This document shows, in pieces, positions 35,389 through 45,161 of a stretch of 64,000 bases of DNA. The position numbers and the translations under genes were made by a program. Numbering within the stretch: position 1 is the stretch's first letter; every line of letters starts with the position of its first letter. The DNA comes from Desulfobotulus pelophilus (lineage in GTDB: Bacteria; Desulfobacterota; Desulfobacteria; Desulfobacterales; ASO4-4). The notes under the pieces were generated by a model that was given only the letters and a program-made list of their open reading frames with translations, did not search any database and was not told the origin of the DNA. Where the stretch lies: NCBI RefSeq assembly GCF_026155325.1, contig NZ_JAPFPW010000013.1, positions 32,818 through 96,817 on the forward strand. Direction: 5' to 3'.

Positions 35389-36753
35389 TTATCCGGTGCT
35401 GTCCGGCATAAGGCCGTAGCTTTTCAGTTTTTTATGCAGGGTTTTTCGGGTTATACCAAGCTGTCTGGCCGTTTCGCTTTTGTTACCGTCCAGTGCGTTC
35501 AGTGTCCGGATGATGGTGGCTTTTTCCACTTCTTCCAGAGGGAGAATCACCTCCGGACTTTCCTGCAGGGGAAGGGCCAGATCATCGGAGAAATCCGGAA
35601 GCAACAGAGAGGCTTCCAGAAAGGAACCGGTGGAAAGTACAACAGCCCTTTCCACGGCATTCATCAGTTCCCGAACGTTTCCCGGCCAGTTATGCCGCAG
35701 CATGCGGTCCATGGCCTGGGGTGAGAATCCTTTGATGTCTTTTCGGTTTTTTTCGGCAAACTGGCGGAGAAAGCGGTCCGCAAGAAGGGGAATATCTTCC
35801 CGTCTTTCCCGCAGGGCGGGCAGTCTCAGGGTCACAACATTGAGACGGTAATACAGATCTTCCCGGAAGCTGCCTTCTTTAACCATCTCCTCAAGGGGCA
35901 CATTGGTAGCTGCCACCACCCGGACATCCAGTCGGATCACATCTTCACCGCCTACCCTTGTCAGTTCCCGTTCCTGAAGAACCCGCAGAAGCTTGGCCTG
36001 CATGCTCATGGGCATGGAGCTGATTTCATCCAGAAAGAGGGTGCCCCCGTGGGCCTGGACAAAGCGGCCCTCTTTCCGGCGTTCCGCACCCGTAAAAGCG
36101 CCTCTTTCATGGCCGAAAAGCTCGGATTCCAGAAGGGTTTCCGTGATGGCCGCACAGTTGATCTTGACAAATGGGCCACCCCTTCTCGGGCTGTTGTAAT
36201 GGATGGCGCCAGCCACCAGTTCTTTACCCGTTCCGGATTCCCCCGTAACGAGAACCGTTGCTTCGGCAGGAGCGGCCTGGGTCAGGGTTTCCATAAGCTG
36301 GCGCATGGCAGGGCTGTTGCCCACGATGTTTCTGCGATCAAATAATTCTCCTGCCTGGGCTTTTAGTCTGTGATTTTCATCTTTCAGACGGACGTGCTCC
36401 ATGGCCCGGATAAGGGTAATTTTGAGTTTTTCAAAATCCAGTGGCTTGGTGAGGTAGTCATAGGCCCCTTTTTTAAGGGCTTCCACAGCCGTGTCCACGG
36501 AGGCATAGGCCGTCATCAGAACAATGGGGATGGCCGGGTTGACCTTGCGGATGGCATCCAGGGCTTCAATACCGGACATACGAACCATGCGTATATCCAT
36601 GAGAATGAGATCATAGGCCCTTTTTTCCACAGCCTGAAGGGCCGTATCCCCGTCATCGGCAGTGTGGGTTTCGTAGGCCCATCCTTTCACCATGGCTTCC
36701 AGCATGGTTCGGTGGGCATGGTCGTCATCAACGATGAGGATGGCAGGACGCAT
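35389..36753 (-). CDS. Sigma-54-dependent response regulator (NtrC/ZraR type)
   Basis: This 454-residue transcription activator has three parts: an N-terminal receiver (VDDD, LILMDIRM phospho-acceptor Asp53, LTKP), a central AAA+ sigma-54 interaction domain, and a C-terminal Fis-type helix-turn-helix (NKSETARQLGITRKTLHKKL). The AAA+ part shows GESGTGKE (Walker A), GAFTGA, LFLDEIS (Walker B) and the arginine-finger region. It overlaps the kinase gene by 26 bases, so the two are coupled. A sigma-54 promoter upstream of the kinase gene suggests autoregulation. Confidence 0.94.
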   Translation of the reverse strand: MRPAILIVDDDHAHRTMLEAMVKGWAYETHTADDGDTALQAVEKRAYDLILMDIRMVRMSGIEALDAIRKVNPAIPIVLMTAYASVDTAVEALKKGAYDYLTKPLDFEKLKITLIRAMEHVRLKDENHRLKAQAGELFDRRNIVGNSPAMRQLMETLTQAAPAEATVLVTGESGTGKELVAGAIHYNSPRRGGPFVKINCAAITETLLESELFGHERGAFTGAERRKEGRFVQAHGGTLFLDEISSMPMSMQAKLLRVLQERELTRVGGEDVIRLDVRVVAATNVPLEEMVKEGSFREDLYYRLNVVTLRLPALRERREDIPLLADRFLRQFAEKNRKDIKGFSPQAMDRMLRHNWPGNVRELMNAVERAVVLSTGSFLEASLLLPDFSDDLALPLQESPEVILPLEEVEKATIIRTLNALDGNKSETARQLGITRKTLHKKLKSYGLMPDSTG

Positions 36754-38551
36754 CCTGAATGTCCTTTCCGGAAAAAATAAGGGTAAAGGTACTGCCCTGC
36801 CCGGGTACGGAGGTAACCACGATTTTTCCGTGGTGGGCCTCCATGATATTATGGGCTATGGCAAGGCCTAAACCTGTACCTGATGATTTGGTGGTGAAGT
36901 AGGGGTCAAAAATATGGGGAAGGGTATGGTCATCCACTCCCTTGCCCGTATCTTTTATTTCAATGCGGACTTCCGTTTCGAGCACTTTGTCTTCAATGCT
37001 CAGGATACCGCCCTTATCCTTCATGGCATCAATGGCATTTAAAAATAAGTTCAAGAGTAGCTGGCGGATGCGATCTTCGTCAAGGCGCATGTGAAGTTCA
37101 GGGGAAATGCGGTTTTCCAGACGCACCCCGGCTGTGATGGCAAGGGAGCTGACAAGCTGCAGGGTGGCTTCGGCAAGATCATGTATGCGGGTGCAGCGGC
37201 AGGAAAGGACCACGGGTTTGGAAAAGTCGAGAAGCTGGCCCACAACCCGGTTCAGGCGGTCCACTTCCTGAATCATGATATCGGCTATGTTTCGTTCTTC
37301 CGCGCTGTCCGCATGCCGTTGACGGAAAAGGGTGGCAAACCCTTTAATAGAACTTAAAGGATTACGGATTTCATGGGCCACACCCGCGGCCAGCTTACCA
37401 ACGGTAACGAGTCTCTGGTTGCGGAGAATTTCTTTTCTCAGGGCGTCAATTTCGGAAAGATCCCGGATCAGCAGCATGATGCCGCCGGGCTCGCCTTCGG
37501 TACCTGGAGAAATCCGGGACAGTGCTGCTTCGAGGCGCAGGGGTTTGTCTTCTGTAGCACAGGGGATTTCTCTGTAAAATCCCTCCGAATCCAGTATGGG
37601 GGAATGGAGGTCCGCGGAAAGAAGAAAATCGAAAAGAGGGGGGGGCAGTACCAGACGGGCAGGGGTGCCCGGTATGGGCGCTCGAATGCAGAGAAGCTTT
37701 TCGGCAAAGGGGTTGAGGGATTTTAGCATGAGTTCTTCGTCAAAAGCCATGACACCCATGGGCATATTTTCCACAAGATGGTTGGAAAAAGCCCGGACCC
37801 GGGAGAGGGTACTGCGGGTCAGCTGGTAACTCTGAAATAAAAGAATGAACACAATACCGGCAAAACCCACCAGAAGCATCATGCCGCTCATGAGCAGGGA
37901 GTGCCACATGTCCGATTCCCTGGCTCTTTCGATATTATGCATGTCCAGGCCGATAAAAATCATGAGTTTTTCCTGCTGCAGCCGGGGCATGGAAGCCATG
38001 GATGGGTCCAGGCCTGCCAGCAGGCGGAGCCGCTGATGAAGGAGGCTGTCTTCGTCCGGGTCAGGCAGGAAGGGCCGGTACACCTCAAATACCGGGGGGT
38101 TGTCTCCGTTCTGAAGAATACGCCAGTAGAGGATATTGCGGGTGAGTCCGGGGTCTTTGGTTTCGTGGGCCTGGGGTGAAGGAGGAAGGAGGCTCTGCTG
38201 AATCTGCATGCCCACGCTTTCGGGCTGACTGTGCGCAATAATGGTTCCGTTTTCCCGAATGACAAAAAGATAGCGTATATCCGGCTGACGGGCTGTTTCC
38301 TGGAGGAGATGCTGGAGGCGGAAGCCCTGCCATTGCGGCGTTGCTATACCCGTCCGGGTTCCGGCTTCAAAGGCCCGGATGAGGGCGGCACCTTTTTCCA
38401 GCAGAAGGCGGTAGGCACTTTCTTTTTGACTTTGGATGGTGTTGAAGGTGGCAAAACCCACCAGAGGGAACAGAACCAGAGAGGCACCGGCAACAACCCA
38501 TGGAGGAAGGGAGATCCAGAAGCGGTTGGAGAAGATTTCAGCAGCTTTCAT
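36728..38551 (-). CDS. Membrane sensor histidine kinase (ZraS-like)
   Basis: This 607-residue inner-membrane kinase pairs with the regulator encoded by the next gene. It has one transmembrane helix at about 18-38, a periplasmic sensor domain of about 180 residues with no recognised ligand motif, a second helix near 220-243, a PAS domain (NMPMGVMAFDEELMLKSLN), then HisKA (GVAHEIRNPLSSIKGFA) and HATPase_c (DTGKGVDDHTLPHIF, GTGLGLAIAHNIM). The signal is unknown. An atypical -24/-12 promoter precedes it. Confidence 0.93.
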   Translation of the reverse strand: MKAAEIFSNRFWISLPPWVVAGASLVLFPLVGFATFNTIQSQKESAYRLLLEKGAALIRAFEAGTRTGIATPQWQGFRLQHLLQETARQPDIRYLFVIRENGTIIAHSQPESVGMQIQQSLLPPSPQAHETKDPGLTRNILYWRILQNGDNPPVFEVYRPFLPDPDEDSLLHQRLRLLAGLDPSMASMPRLQQEKLMIFIGLDMHNIERARESDMWHSLLMSGMMLLVGFAGIVFILLFQSYQLTRSTLSRVRAFSNHLVENMPMGVMAFDEELMLKSLNPFAEKLLCIRAPIPGTPARLVLPPPLFDFLLSADLHSPILDSEGFYREIPCATEDKPLRLEAALSRISPGTEGEPGGIMLLIRDLSEIDALRKEILRNQRLVTVGKLAAGVAHEIRNPLSSIKGFATLFRQRHADSAEERNIADIMIQEVDRLNRVVGQLLDFSKPVVLSCRCTRIHDLAEATLQLVSSLAITAGVRLENRISPELHMRLDEDRIRQLLLNLFLNAIDAMKDKGGILSIEDKVLETEVRIEIKDTGKGVDDHTLPHIFDPYFTTKSSGTGLGLAIAHNIMEAHHGKIVVTSVPGQGSTFTLIFSGKDIQDASCHPHR

Positions 38552-38606
38552 ATGATAACAATCCCGTTGGCATTGTGGTTTCGTTCATCCGCCGGGATAA
38601 GGAGCA

Positions 38607-38622
38607 GCAAGTTTCAGACCAG
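38607..38622 (-). promoter_or_regulatory. Sigma-54 promoter of the two-component operon
   Basis: On the minus strand CTGGTCTGAAACTTGC matches the sigma-54 consensus (TGGCACG, four bases, TTGC) with GG and GC exactly 10 bases apart. It lies about 56 bases upstream of the kinase start codon. Since the operon encodes a sigma-54 activator, positive autoregulation is a natural inference. Confidence 0.6.
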
Positions 38623-38626
38623 AGTG

Positions 38627-38653
38627 AAAAACCGGGCTGTCAGCCTGGTTTTT
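38627..38653 (-). terminator. Terminator after the second chemoreceptor
   Basis: AAAAACC-G-GGC pairs with GCC-T-GGTTTTT (11 bp including a G-T wobble, loop TGTCA). It lies about 100 bases after the chemoreceptor stop and has A/T ends usable on both strands. Confidence 0.75.
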
Positions 38654-38753
38654 GACGCAGGCATGGATAAAAAATAACCAGAAAGGATTGGCTGATGGTC
38701 TTGTATGGCTATTATTTATCCATGCCAAGGGCGTCCGGATTGCTCCCGAAGGA

Positions 38754-40262
38754 TCAGGATGTTACCAGTCGGCTGAGATCCATGGATATATCCGTTAGCT
38801 GGCCTGCACCCATGTCAACTTTCTGGCCGTTATCGGAAAGCTTACGGCTGGTTTCCCGGATATCCCGGATGGCTTCGGTGATGGCAGCCGCACTGCGGGC
38901 ATTGCCTCCCACGCGGTCGTTGACCTCACCTACCCCGGATGTGGCCTGGCTGATATGGCGGGCTATTTCCTGCATGGTAACGGACTGTTCTTCTACGGCA
39001 GAAGCGATGGCACCTACACCTTCATTGGCTTCATGGACGATTTTGGAAATGTCTTGAATATCGGAAATGCTTATGGCTGTGGCATCCTGTATTTCTTCAA
39101 TCTGACGCCGGATATCGAGGGTTGCTTCGGCTGTCTGCCGGGCCAAAGTTTTGATTTCATTGGCTACAACGGCAAAGCCCTTACCGGCTTCTCCGGCACG
39201 GGCCGCTTCAATGGTAGCATTGAGGGCGAGGAGGTTGGTCTGTTCCGAAATTTCCGTAATTACTTCGGTGATGCGGCCGATGGCCTCCGCTCCCCTGCCC
39301 AGGGCGCGGATTTTTTCCGTGGAAAGGGTGGCTTTGCTGACGGCATCTTCGGTGACATGGCTGGCCTCCTGGCTGCTGCGGGCAATTTCACCGATGGTAC
39401 TGGTCATTTCTTCTACGGCGGAGGCAATGGAGGCAAGGTTGGTTGTGGCCTGATCCATGGCTGCGGCCACCCCCTGAATATTATCACGCATGGAATTCAC
39501 GGCATGGGTAACGCTTTCGGTTTTTTCAGAAAGAAGATCCGTATCATTGGCGGTTTCTCCGGAAATATCTTTGAGTTCCATGGCTGAATCTCCCAGCATA
39601 TCGGCCTTTTCCTTCATGGAGTCAAAGATATCTTTCAGCTTTTTCCCCTGCTCTGCAATACGGGTTTTATCTTCAATGCTTTTCCAGTACCACCCGTGAT
39701 TGTTGCGGGTGACCATAAGGAGCATGATGGAAAAAAAGAGTAGAAAGGCGGAAAGGGACAGGGATGTTTTGTCGCCCTGCATCAGACCCCAACCGATGAT
39801 GGGACCGATGACAAGGACGATGAAAATAAGCGCGACGGAAAGTCTGGGGGACATGGAGGAACTGGCTCCGGCACCGAGGCCGCAGAGGGAGAGCAGGGCC
39901 AGAAGGGAAACCCAGTTCAGTCCATAGTGCTGCAGGGCCGTAAACCCCAGCGTACCCCAGGCAAAGGCAATGATATAATTACCGCAAAGAAACATTCTGT
40001 GCCAGAAAAGGGGCGACTCATCATAGGCTGTGGGGGTTTTTTTGGCCACAAAAAGGCGGATGGGCGTCAGGATCAGAACAAGGGCGCAGAGACTCCAGAA
40101 GAAAAGCGGCATATCCTGGTTAAGGGGTGTGAGGAGATAGAAAAGGATCAATCCCATGGGGTAGGAGGCAATGGAGGAGAGGGAGCGTGCCGCCAGTTCA
40201 AGGTCGGCTTCCTTTTTATGGATAATCATAAGATGTTTCAGGGTGTTATCTGCCTGTGTCAT
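38754..40262 (-). CDS. Methyl-accepting chemotaxis protein with multi-helix membrane sensor
   Basis: This 502-residue chemoreceptor lacks a large periplasmic domain. Its first 200 residues hold about six transmembrane helices, like integral membrane sensor modules, so it may sense a membrane or energy signal. The rest is a long signalling coiled coil with the hairpin [25 protein letters not shown] ribosome-binding site precedes the ATG. It lies between the two-component operon and the large envelope gene and has its own terminator. Confidence 0.92.
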   Translation of the reverse strand: MTQADNTLKHLMIIHKKEADLELAARSLSSIASYPMGLILFYLLTPLNQDMPLFFWSLCALVLILTPIRLFVAKKTPTAYDESPLFWHRMFLCGNYIIAFAWGTLGFTALQHYGLNWVSLLALLSLCGLGAGASSSMSPRLSVALIFIVLVIGPIIGWGLMQGDKTSLSLSAFLLFFSIMLLMVTRNNHGWYWKSIEDKTRIAEQGKKLKDIFDSMKEKADMLGDSAMELKDISGETANDTDLLSEKTESVTHAVNSMRDNIQGVAAAMDQATTNLASIASAVEEMTSTIGEIARSSQEASHVTEDAVSKATLSTEKIRALGRGAEAIGRITEVITEISEQTNLLALNATIEAARAGEAGKGFAVVANEIKTLARQTAEATLDIRRQIEEIQDATAISISDIQDISKIVHEANEGVGAIASAVEEQSVTMQEIARHISQATSGVGEVNDRVGGNARSAAAITEAIRDIRETSRKLSDNGQKVDMGAGQLTDISMDLSRLVTS

Positions 40263-40346
40263 GGTTTTCTCCTGAGCGTTGATTCATAAATTGAATAAAA
40301 TGACTTATGGCAAAATACCCCTGTGAGGGCAAGTCCTTTTATGAAA

Positions 40347-40387
40347 GGAAGGGGCCGGACCGCATCTTCTGCAGTCGGACCCCTTCC
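40347..40387 (-). terminator. Terminator after the giant envelope gene
   Basis: GGAAGGGG (40347-40354) pairs with CCCCTTCC (40380-40387), with partial inner pairing. On the minus strand TTTCATAAAA follows. The loop is large and imperfect. Confidence 0.55.
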
Positions 40388-40447
40388 CATAAAGCATCCC
40401 TTGTTCTTTCTGAACAGTATTTACCGGCTGTTGAGGAAAAGAGACGG

Positions 40448-43400
40448 TCAGGTCCTGTTCTCAATATCCAGACGAAGGCCCGTATCTTCGGGGTGTTTTT
40501 TTCCTTTTTTCTGCCATGGAATACCCGTCATGAGCGCCTGCCAGGCCCATGGAGCCCAGGAAAGCACACGGCCTGCCAGCCAGAGAGCCCAGGCAAACAT
40601 AAGAACCCGCCAGAAAAAAAGCGGCATGATCAGAACGCCGGCAGAGGGCAGGGTGCCTTCGCTGCGGTCAGCTGTCCAGCGCAGCAGTTCAGGATAGGAT
40701 CCGTTTCCTGCAATCTGCATGTCCGGAATTCCCAGAAGTCCGTTGCGCACGGCTGCCAGGAGCAGCAAGGCCATGACCATCAGGAGGGCTCCCAGGCCGC
40801 ACTGCCAGAAGTTATGGAGGGGCCCCATGGGTTGCTGCTGACGACCGCGCCAGGCAAATAGGAAAAATCCGCTTCCGATGATCAGGATGGCCAGTGGTGA
40901 AAGGGATACGAGTCCCAGACCAAGTAGTAGCCAGTCTCTTGTTTTTAAAGGGGATTTTTCGGCTTTAACGGCCATTATCGCCGTCAGCATCAGTACCAGA
41001 AAAACCCAGCCCCAGATGCGGACTCCCGGTCCCAGAAGCGGTCCGTGGGTCCAGAGGAGCCACTGGTTTTGATCCAGGTGAATCTCCTGCCGGATATTGG
41101 CGGTAGGCATTCCCATATCCATGGAGGGCATACGAATGGATGCAGGCAGAAAGCGGCGGCCTTGTTTTTCCGGCATCTCCCAGAGTATCCGGATCTGGTG
41201 GCTGCCCGGTGTCAGGGCGAGAAGCAGAGGTTCACGGCTGCCCGGAAGGGGCTGGGTTGTCCCATTGATTCTGATTTCTTTCAGCAAAGCATTCTCCGGT
41301 CCTTCCATGGGATGCAGAAAGGCTTTGCCGGACCGGATATGGGCTTCCAGTGTGAGACGCTGTCGGTCTTTTCCGGTTTCCAGCTTGAGAAAAAGATCTT
41401 CCGTGGTGAGGGTGGGGCCGGGAGCGGGATCCATCGCAGCCAGTGTCACTTCAAGAATCTGGCCGGGAAGGGGAGTCCAGACCAGGCCCCTTCCCGCGGC
41501 CACCGGAGCGGCTACCGTACCGGTGTACGCCAGGTGACGGTCCGTATGGGCCTGTACTTCCCATCTTTCTGCAAAATCCATGGTTTTCGGTGCAGACAGG
41601 CGGACGGTATCTTCTTCAGGCAGACGGCTTTCCCATACAATGCGCCGTGAAGGGCCGGGGATGGGAATTTCCGCATGACCATCCCGGACGGTGATGCCAT
41701 CGGTGAGTACTGTTTCTCCGGGAATGAGGGGAATACGAAGGCGGCCGCTCAGTTCACCGGCATAGGGTCTCCGGATTTCCGAACGGACTTCCCAGTAGCG
41801 GTCCCGGCGGAGGGTCCGGTGTACTTCCACAAAGGGCCGTATTTGCGGACGTGCGGTTTCCGTTGAAACGGCCTTTTTATCCAGTACGGGAATGAGGGTG
41901 AGGCTGTCCTGAACTCTGCCGGATCCATCCAGTCCTTCGCTGGTCCAGCCGGGTGCCGTAAGCTGAAGGCTGTCCGGGGCCATGGGAAACCGGATCCGGA
42001 TGGAGGAAGGGGGCAGCGAGCCCTGGATTTTCAGAGAATGAAGGCCTGGCTCCAGAAGAACATGGTGATTACCCTGCCAGAAGACAAGGGATGCGGGTTG
42101 GGCATTGATCCGTATTTCAGGCGGCTCCCCTGTCCCCTGCACCAGGGGGATGGGAAAGGCCAGTTTTCTGCCCGCATGGATCTCCATTTCCATGGAAAAG
42201 ACCGGGCTGCTGCTGTCTGGTGCCGTCATGCGGAGAGTGGCGGCTCCGCTTCTGCCGCAGTTGGGGTCACACAGGTAAGATGTTGCCATTCGCTGTTTTA
42301 GCTCTTCCAGCAGATAGGCGGGAGGAAATTCTGTATGGGACCTTGCTCCCGCTGCCGGGAGGAGGAGAAGGAGGGCCATGGTAGCCGTGAGATTTTTGCC
42401 CGGAGAGGGGAGAGAATAGGGAAAACCTGCGGCGAGCCGCCCCAGTACGGCAATCACAAAGGCAACCCGGAGAAGGGCGGCCAGGGAGGCGGCAAAGGGA
42501 GGAATCAGATAGACATCAAGGGTGTGGGAAGAAGAAATAAAGCCGGTCTGTACAGGAACACTCCGCCATTGCCATGTGGGAGTTCCGGGGCCGGTCTGGG
42601 TAACGGCGGGAGGAGGCGGGCTTACCTTGTCTCCTGCAAACTCAATGGCTGCTACTTCACTTACATCCTGTGCGCTGCGCATGGTTCGGGCTTCAGGGGC
42701 CCTGGCATGCAGCGCTTCCTCCATCAGGGCTGTTTTTTGCAGCGCAGTCCGACTATGGGAGGGAGCTGGCAGGGCTCTTTCCAGTTTTTCCAGCTGGGGG
42801 TAAAGGGCGGTGCGGATCTGATCCGCTGCATAGGGCAGAGCCGTAAGCCCTGCTGCTGTCAGCAGAAGAATGTGGATTCCGGATAAAATAGCCAGGCCCG
42901 TAGAACGGGCAGGTCTGTGCTTGTGAGCATAGCTTCCCAGCGCTGCTGTGGCAGCCAGTCCGAACCAGAAGAAAAGGGGAAGGGGAAAGCTGTGATGAAA
43001 AAAACCGATGGCCAGACCGAAGCCAAGGCCCCATACCATGCCCCAGATGCGCAGGGCCACACCGGACAGCAGCATGAGAAAAAAGACATCCAGCAGACTC
43101 CACCGGGAGGTGAGGCTGGCATCCGCTGGTATGGTTCCTCCCCTGATAGCCGCCAGGTGCCACCCGGGGGGCAGATGCAGGGTGGTATCCATCTTTTCAA
43201 ATGGGTGCTGCCATCCCAGGGGAAGAGAGTTGCCTGAGAAGCCTGTATCCATACGGCTTGTGGCAGCCATGGAAAGGGGACCCGGAGGAACTTCGATGCC
43301 TTGCATATGACCCTGTCGGGTAATGAGACGATCCTGCCCCTCCAGGGTTATGCGGCTGGGCAGCAGGGGGCCATGGGTATCCATGCCCATATAACGGCGA

Positions 43401-44542
43401 TTATGAAGGGTGCCGCTGAGTCTGTCCTGAACGGTGGCCCCTCTACCGTCAAAGTCCAGCCATATATTTCTTGTTAGCAGCAGCTTATCTTCCGCAGGCT
43501 TCTGCCTGCTTTCACGGATCTGGATTTCAGGGTCTGTTTCAGGGGAAATCCTGTAGGCGGCATACTGCTTCCAGGCATCGGGCAGGGCTGTCTGTCTGGG
43601 ATCAATGGAACGCCCTCCCGTAAGCTCTGCGCTTCTCAGTTCGGGTCTGGGAAGGAATACCCATAACTCCTCATGCTGTCTTTCCGGAAGCAAGAGTCTG
43701 CTTTCCGATCCGGAGAGAAGGTGAATGAGACGTATGGTGAAGTTGCCCGGACGCAGATCCATGATAAGGCCTTCATCCATACCGGGTTTCAGGGGCAGAG
43801 GGCTTTCTACAAGGACAAGGTTCCCGTTTTCGGGCATGGGGATGGGCAGTTTTTCCTGACGGGGACCTCCGGAAACCGCCAGCTGGATGATGGTTTCCAT
43901 TTCCAGTGGATGGCCGTCGCTGATTTTTCGGAAAATACGCAGGTTCGTCTGTGTCTGGCCGGTTTCTTTCTGGTCGGACGTCGGAGCCTGAAGCCAGATA
44001 CGGCCTCTCTCATCCCGGCGCAGATCCTTCCGTATGCTGCCGTTTTTACGGACTTCAACGAGAACCATTTCCTGAGGAAGGGCAAGGGTGTCCGGGATGC
44101 GGGGCCAGAAAAAATGCCCTTCTATGGTATGTTTACCGGGTTTGAGGTATAGTACTGGCCGGTTTTTTTCCAAAAGGACAGCATGGCTACGGCCATTAAC
44201 CCGTACATTCCGGGGCATGAGCTGTGCCTCGCCGGGCAGGGGTACGGCGCTTTCAAACAGCACCTCCCAGACAGCTGAGAAGCGTGCCCCTCTGTTGTCC
44301 ATATCTATTTTCAGGGTTTCAGGCCACAGGCACAGGGCCTGACTGGTGTGGGCGGAGGTGGCAGGGCATACCGCATGTTTGTCCTGGCTCTGTACCCATG
44401 GAATCCAGGGCTGGAGTATTTCGGGTACGGCTGCTTCCGGGGCTGTACGGGCCGGAGAGGCTGCTGGCCAGACAAGCATGAACAGAATAAGGCAGTAAAA
44501 TGGCAGAAACGGAGTGGGCATTCGGTCTGTACGGGCAAGCAT
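40448..44542 (-). CDS. Unrecognised 1364-residue envelope protein with internal duplication
   Basis: I do not recognise a named family. The protein has a signal peptide (1-31), a beta-rich periplasmic part, a cluster of four hydrophobic helices at about 484-570, more helices near 683-735, then a second beta-rich part and C-terminal helices after about 1140. Residues 43-161 and 744-866 share a pattern: a Pro-rich start, RxNG or RINA, a Val/Leu strand, then LKPGKHTIEG against LEPGLHSLKIQ and further Pro-rich strands. A second signal-like stretch (TMALLLLLPAAGARS) precedes the second copy, so the gene looks like a fusion of two related modules. GGAGGAG precedes the ATG. The small gene 19 bases upstream is its likely partner. 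Confidence 0.85.
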   Translation of the reverse strand: MLARTDRMPTPFLPFYCLILFMLVWPAASPARTAPEAAVPEILQPWIPWVQSQDKHAVCPATSAHTSQALCLWPETLKIDMDNRGARFSAVWEVLFESAVPLPGEAQLMPRNVRVNGRSHAVLLEKNRPVLYLKPGKHTIEGHFFWPRIPDTLALPQEMVLVEVRKNGSIRKDLRRDERGRIWLQAPTSDQKETGQTQTNLRIFRKISDGHPLEMETIIQLAVSGGPRQEKLPIPMPENGNLVLVESPLPLKPGMDEGLIMDLRPGNFTIRLIHLLSGSESRLLLPERQHEELWVFLPRPELRSAELTGGRSIDPRQTALPDAWKQYAAYRISPETDPEIQIRESRQKPAEDKLLLTRNIWLDFDGRGATVQDRLSGTLHNRRYMGMDTHGPLLPSRITLEGQDRLITRQGHMQGIEVPPGPLSMAATSRMDTGFSGNSLPLGWQHPFEKMDTTLHLPPGWHLAAIRGGTIPADASLTSRWSLLDVFFLMLLSGVALRIWGMVWGLGFGLAIGFFHHSFPLPLFFWFGLAATAALGSYAHKHRPARSTGLAILSGIHILLLTAAGLTALPYAADQIRTALYPQLEKLERALPAPSHSRTALQKTALMEEALHARAPEARTMRSAQDVSEVAAIEFAGDKVSPPPPAVTQTGPGTPTWQWRSVPVQTGFISSSHTLDVYLIPPFAASLAALLRVAFVIAVLGRLAAGFPYSLPSPGKNLTATMALLLLLPAAGARSHTEFPPAYLLEELKQRMATSYLCDPNCGRSGAATLRMTAPDSSSPVFSMEMEIHAGRKLAFPIPLVQGTGEPPEIRINAQPASLVFWQGNHHVLLEPGLHSLKIQGSLPPSSIRIRFPMAPDSLQLTAPGWTSEGLDGSGRVQDSLTLIPVLDKKAVSTETARPQIRPFVEVHRTLRRDRYWEVRSEIRRPYAGELSGRLRIPLIPGETVLTDGITVRDGHAEIPIPGPSRRIVWESRLPEEDTVRLSAPKTMDFAERWEVQAHTDRHLAYTGTVAAPVAAGRGLVWTPLPGQILEVTLAAMDPAPGPTLTTEDLFLKLETGKDRQRLTLEAHIRSGKAFLHPMEGPENALLKEIRINGTTQPLPGSREPLLLALTPGSHQIRILWEMPEKQGRRFLPASIRMPSMDMGMPTANIRQEIHLDQNQWLLWTHGPLLGPGVRIWGWVFLVLMLTAIMAVKAEKSPLKTRDWLLLGLGLVSLSPLAILIIGSGFFLFAWRGRQQQPMGPLHNFWQCGLGALLMVMALLLLAAVRNGLLGIPDMQIAGNGSYPELLRWTADRSEGTLPSAGVLIMPLFFWRVLMFAWALWLAGRVLSWAPWAWQALMTGIPWQKKGKKHPEDTGLRLDIENRT

Positions 44543-44561
44543 GGTTTCTCCTCCTGATGTT

Positions 44562-45161
44562 TCAGGGTTTTGCCGGGGGCTTTTTACCCTTTAAAAAAGC
44601 GTTTCTTTGGGCAGGACTTGCGAGGTTGAGGGAAAAGGAGCGGAAGCGGCCTGCGTGGTAAACGGCAGCGGGAACAGTTCCCGTGGCAGAGGGTGGATAT
44701 TCCCATAGTATGAGGTCTCCTGCCGGATTGGTAAAACCTTCATCCCGGGTATGGAAAATTCCCCGGACCTGCTCCCACAGGGCAAGGCGCAGGGATAGAA
44801 GGGTTTCCCATCCATGGAGAACCTGAACTTCTTCTGTGGGGTGGATTTCATAAAGATAAAGGCTTTTATCCATATATCGCTGCAGCCATCTCACGGCGGA
44901 AAGGGGGCGACCCTGCTGCATATCCTGTATCAGTTTCTGTCTTCTGGCAATGGCTCTGGGCTCTCCGGTGAGGGGGACGCGACAGACAAGGCCCAGATCA
45001 CCAATCGTTCTCAGGCGAACAAGAATCTGTTCCCAGGGGTGGCGTGCCGGTGCTTCGGGAATGAGCGAAGCATGGGGCCATGCAATGTTGATATCCTGCT
45101 GCAGCTGATGGATGGCTGGAATCCTTCGACTGGGTGTAAGAAGACGCAGGCTGTAGGTCAT
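44562..45161 (-). CDS. Hypothetical protein partnered with the giant envelope gene
   Basis: I do not recognise this 199-residue protein. It has no signal peptide or membrane helix, is rich in Leu, Arg and Pro, and has a central segment with ARRQKLIQDMQQGR and RWLQRYMDKSLYLYEI. It probably acts in the cytoplasm. It lies 19 bases upstream of the 1364-residue envelope gene on the same strand and should be cotranscribed. Its ATG overlaps the stop of a further upstream open frame (ATGA), which hints at a three-gene unit. Confidence 0.75.
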   Translation of the reverse strand: MTYSLRLLTPSRRIPAIHQLQQDINIAWPHASLIPEAPARHPWEQILVRLRTIGDLGLVCRVPLTGEPRAIARRQKLIQDMQQGRPLSAVRWLQRYMDKSLYLYEIHPTEEVQVLHGWETLLSLRLALWEQVRGIFHTRDEGFTNPAGDLILWEYPPSATGTVPAAVYHAGRFRSFSLNLASPAQRNAFLKGKKPPAKP

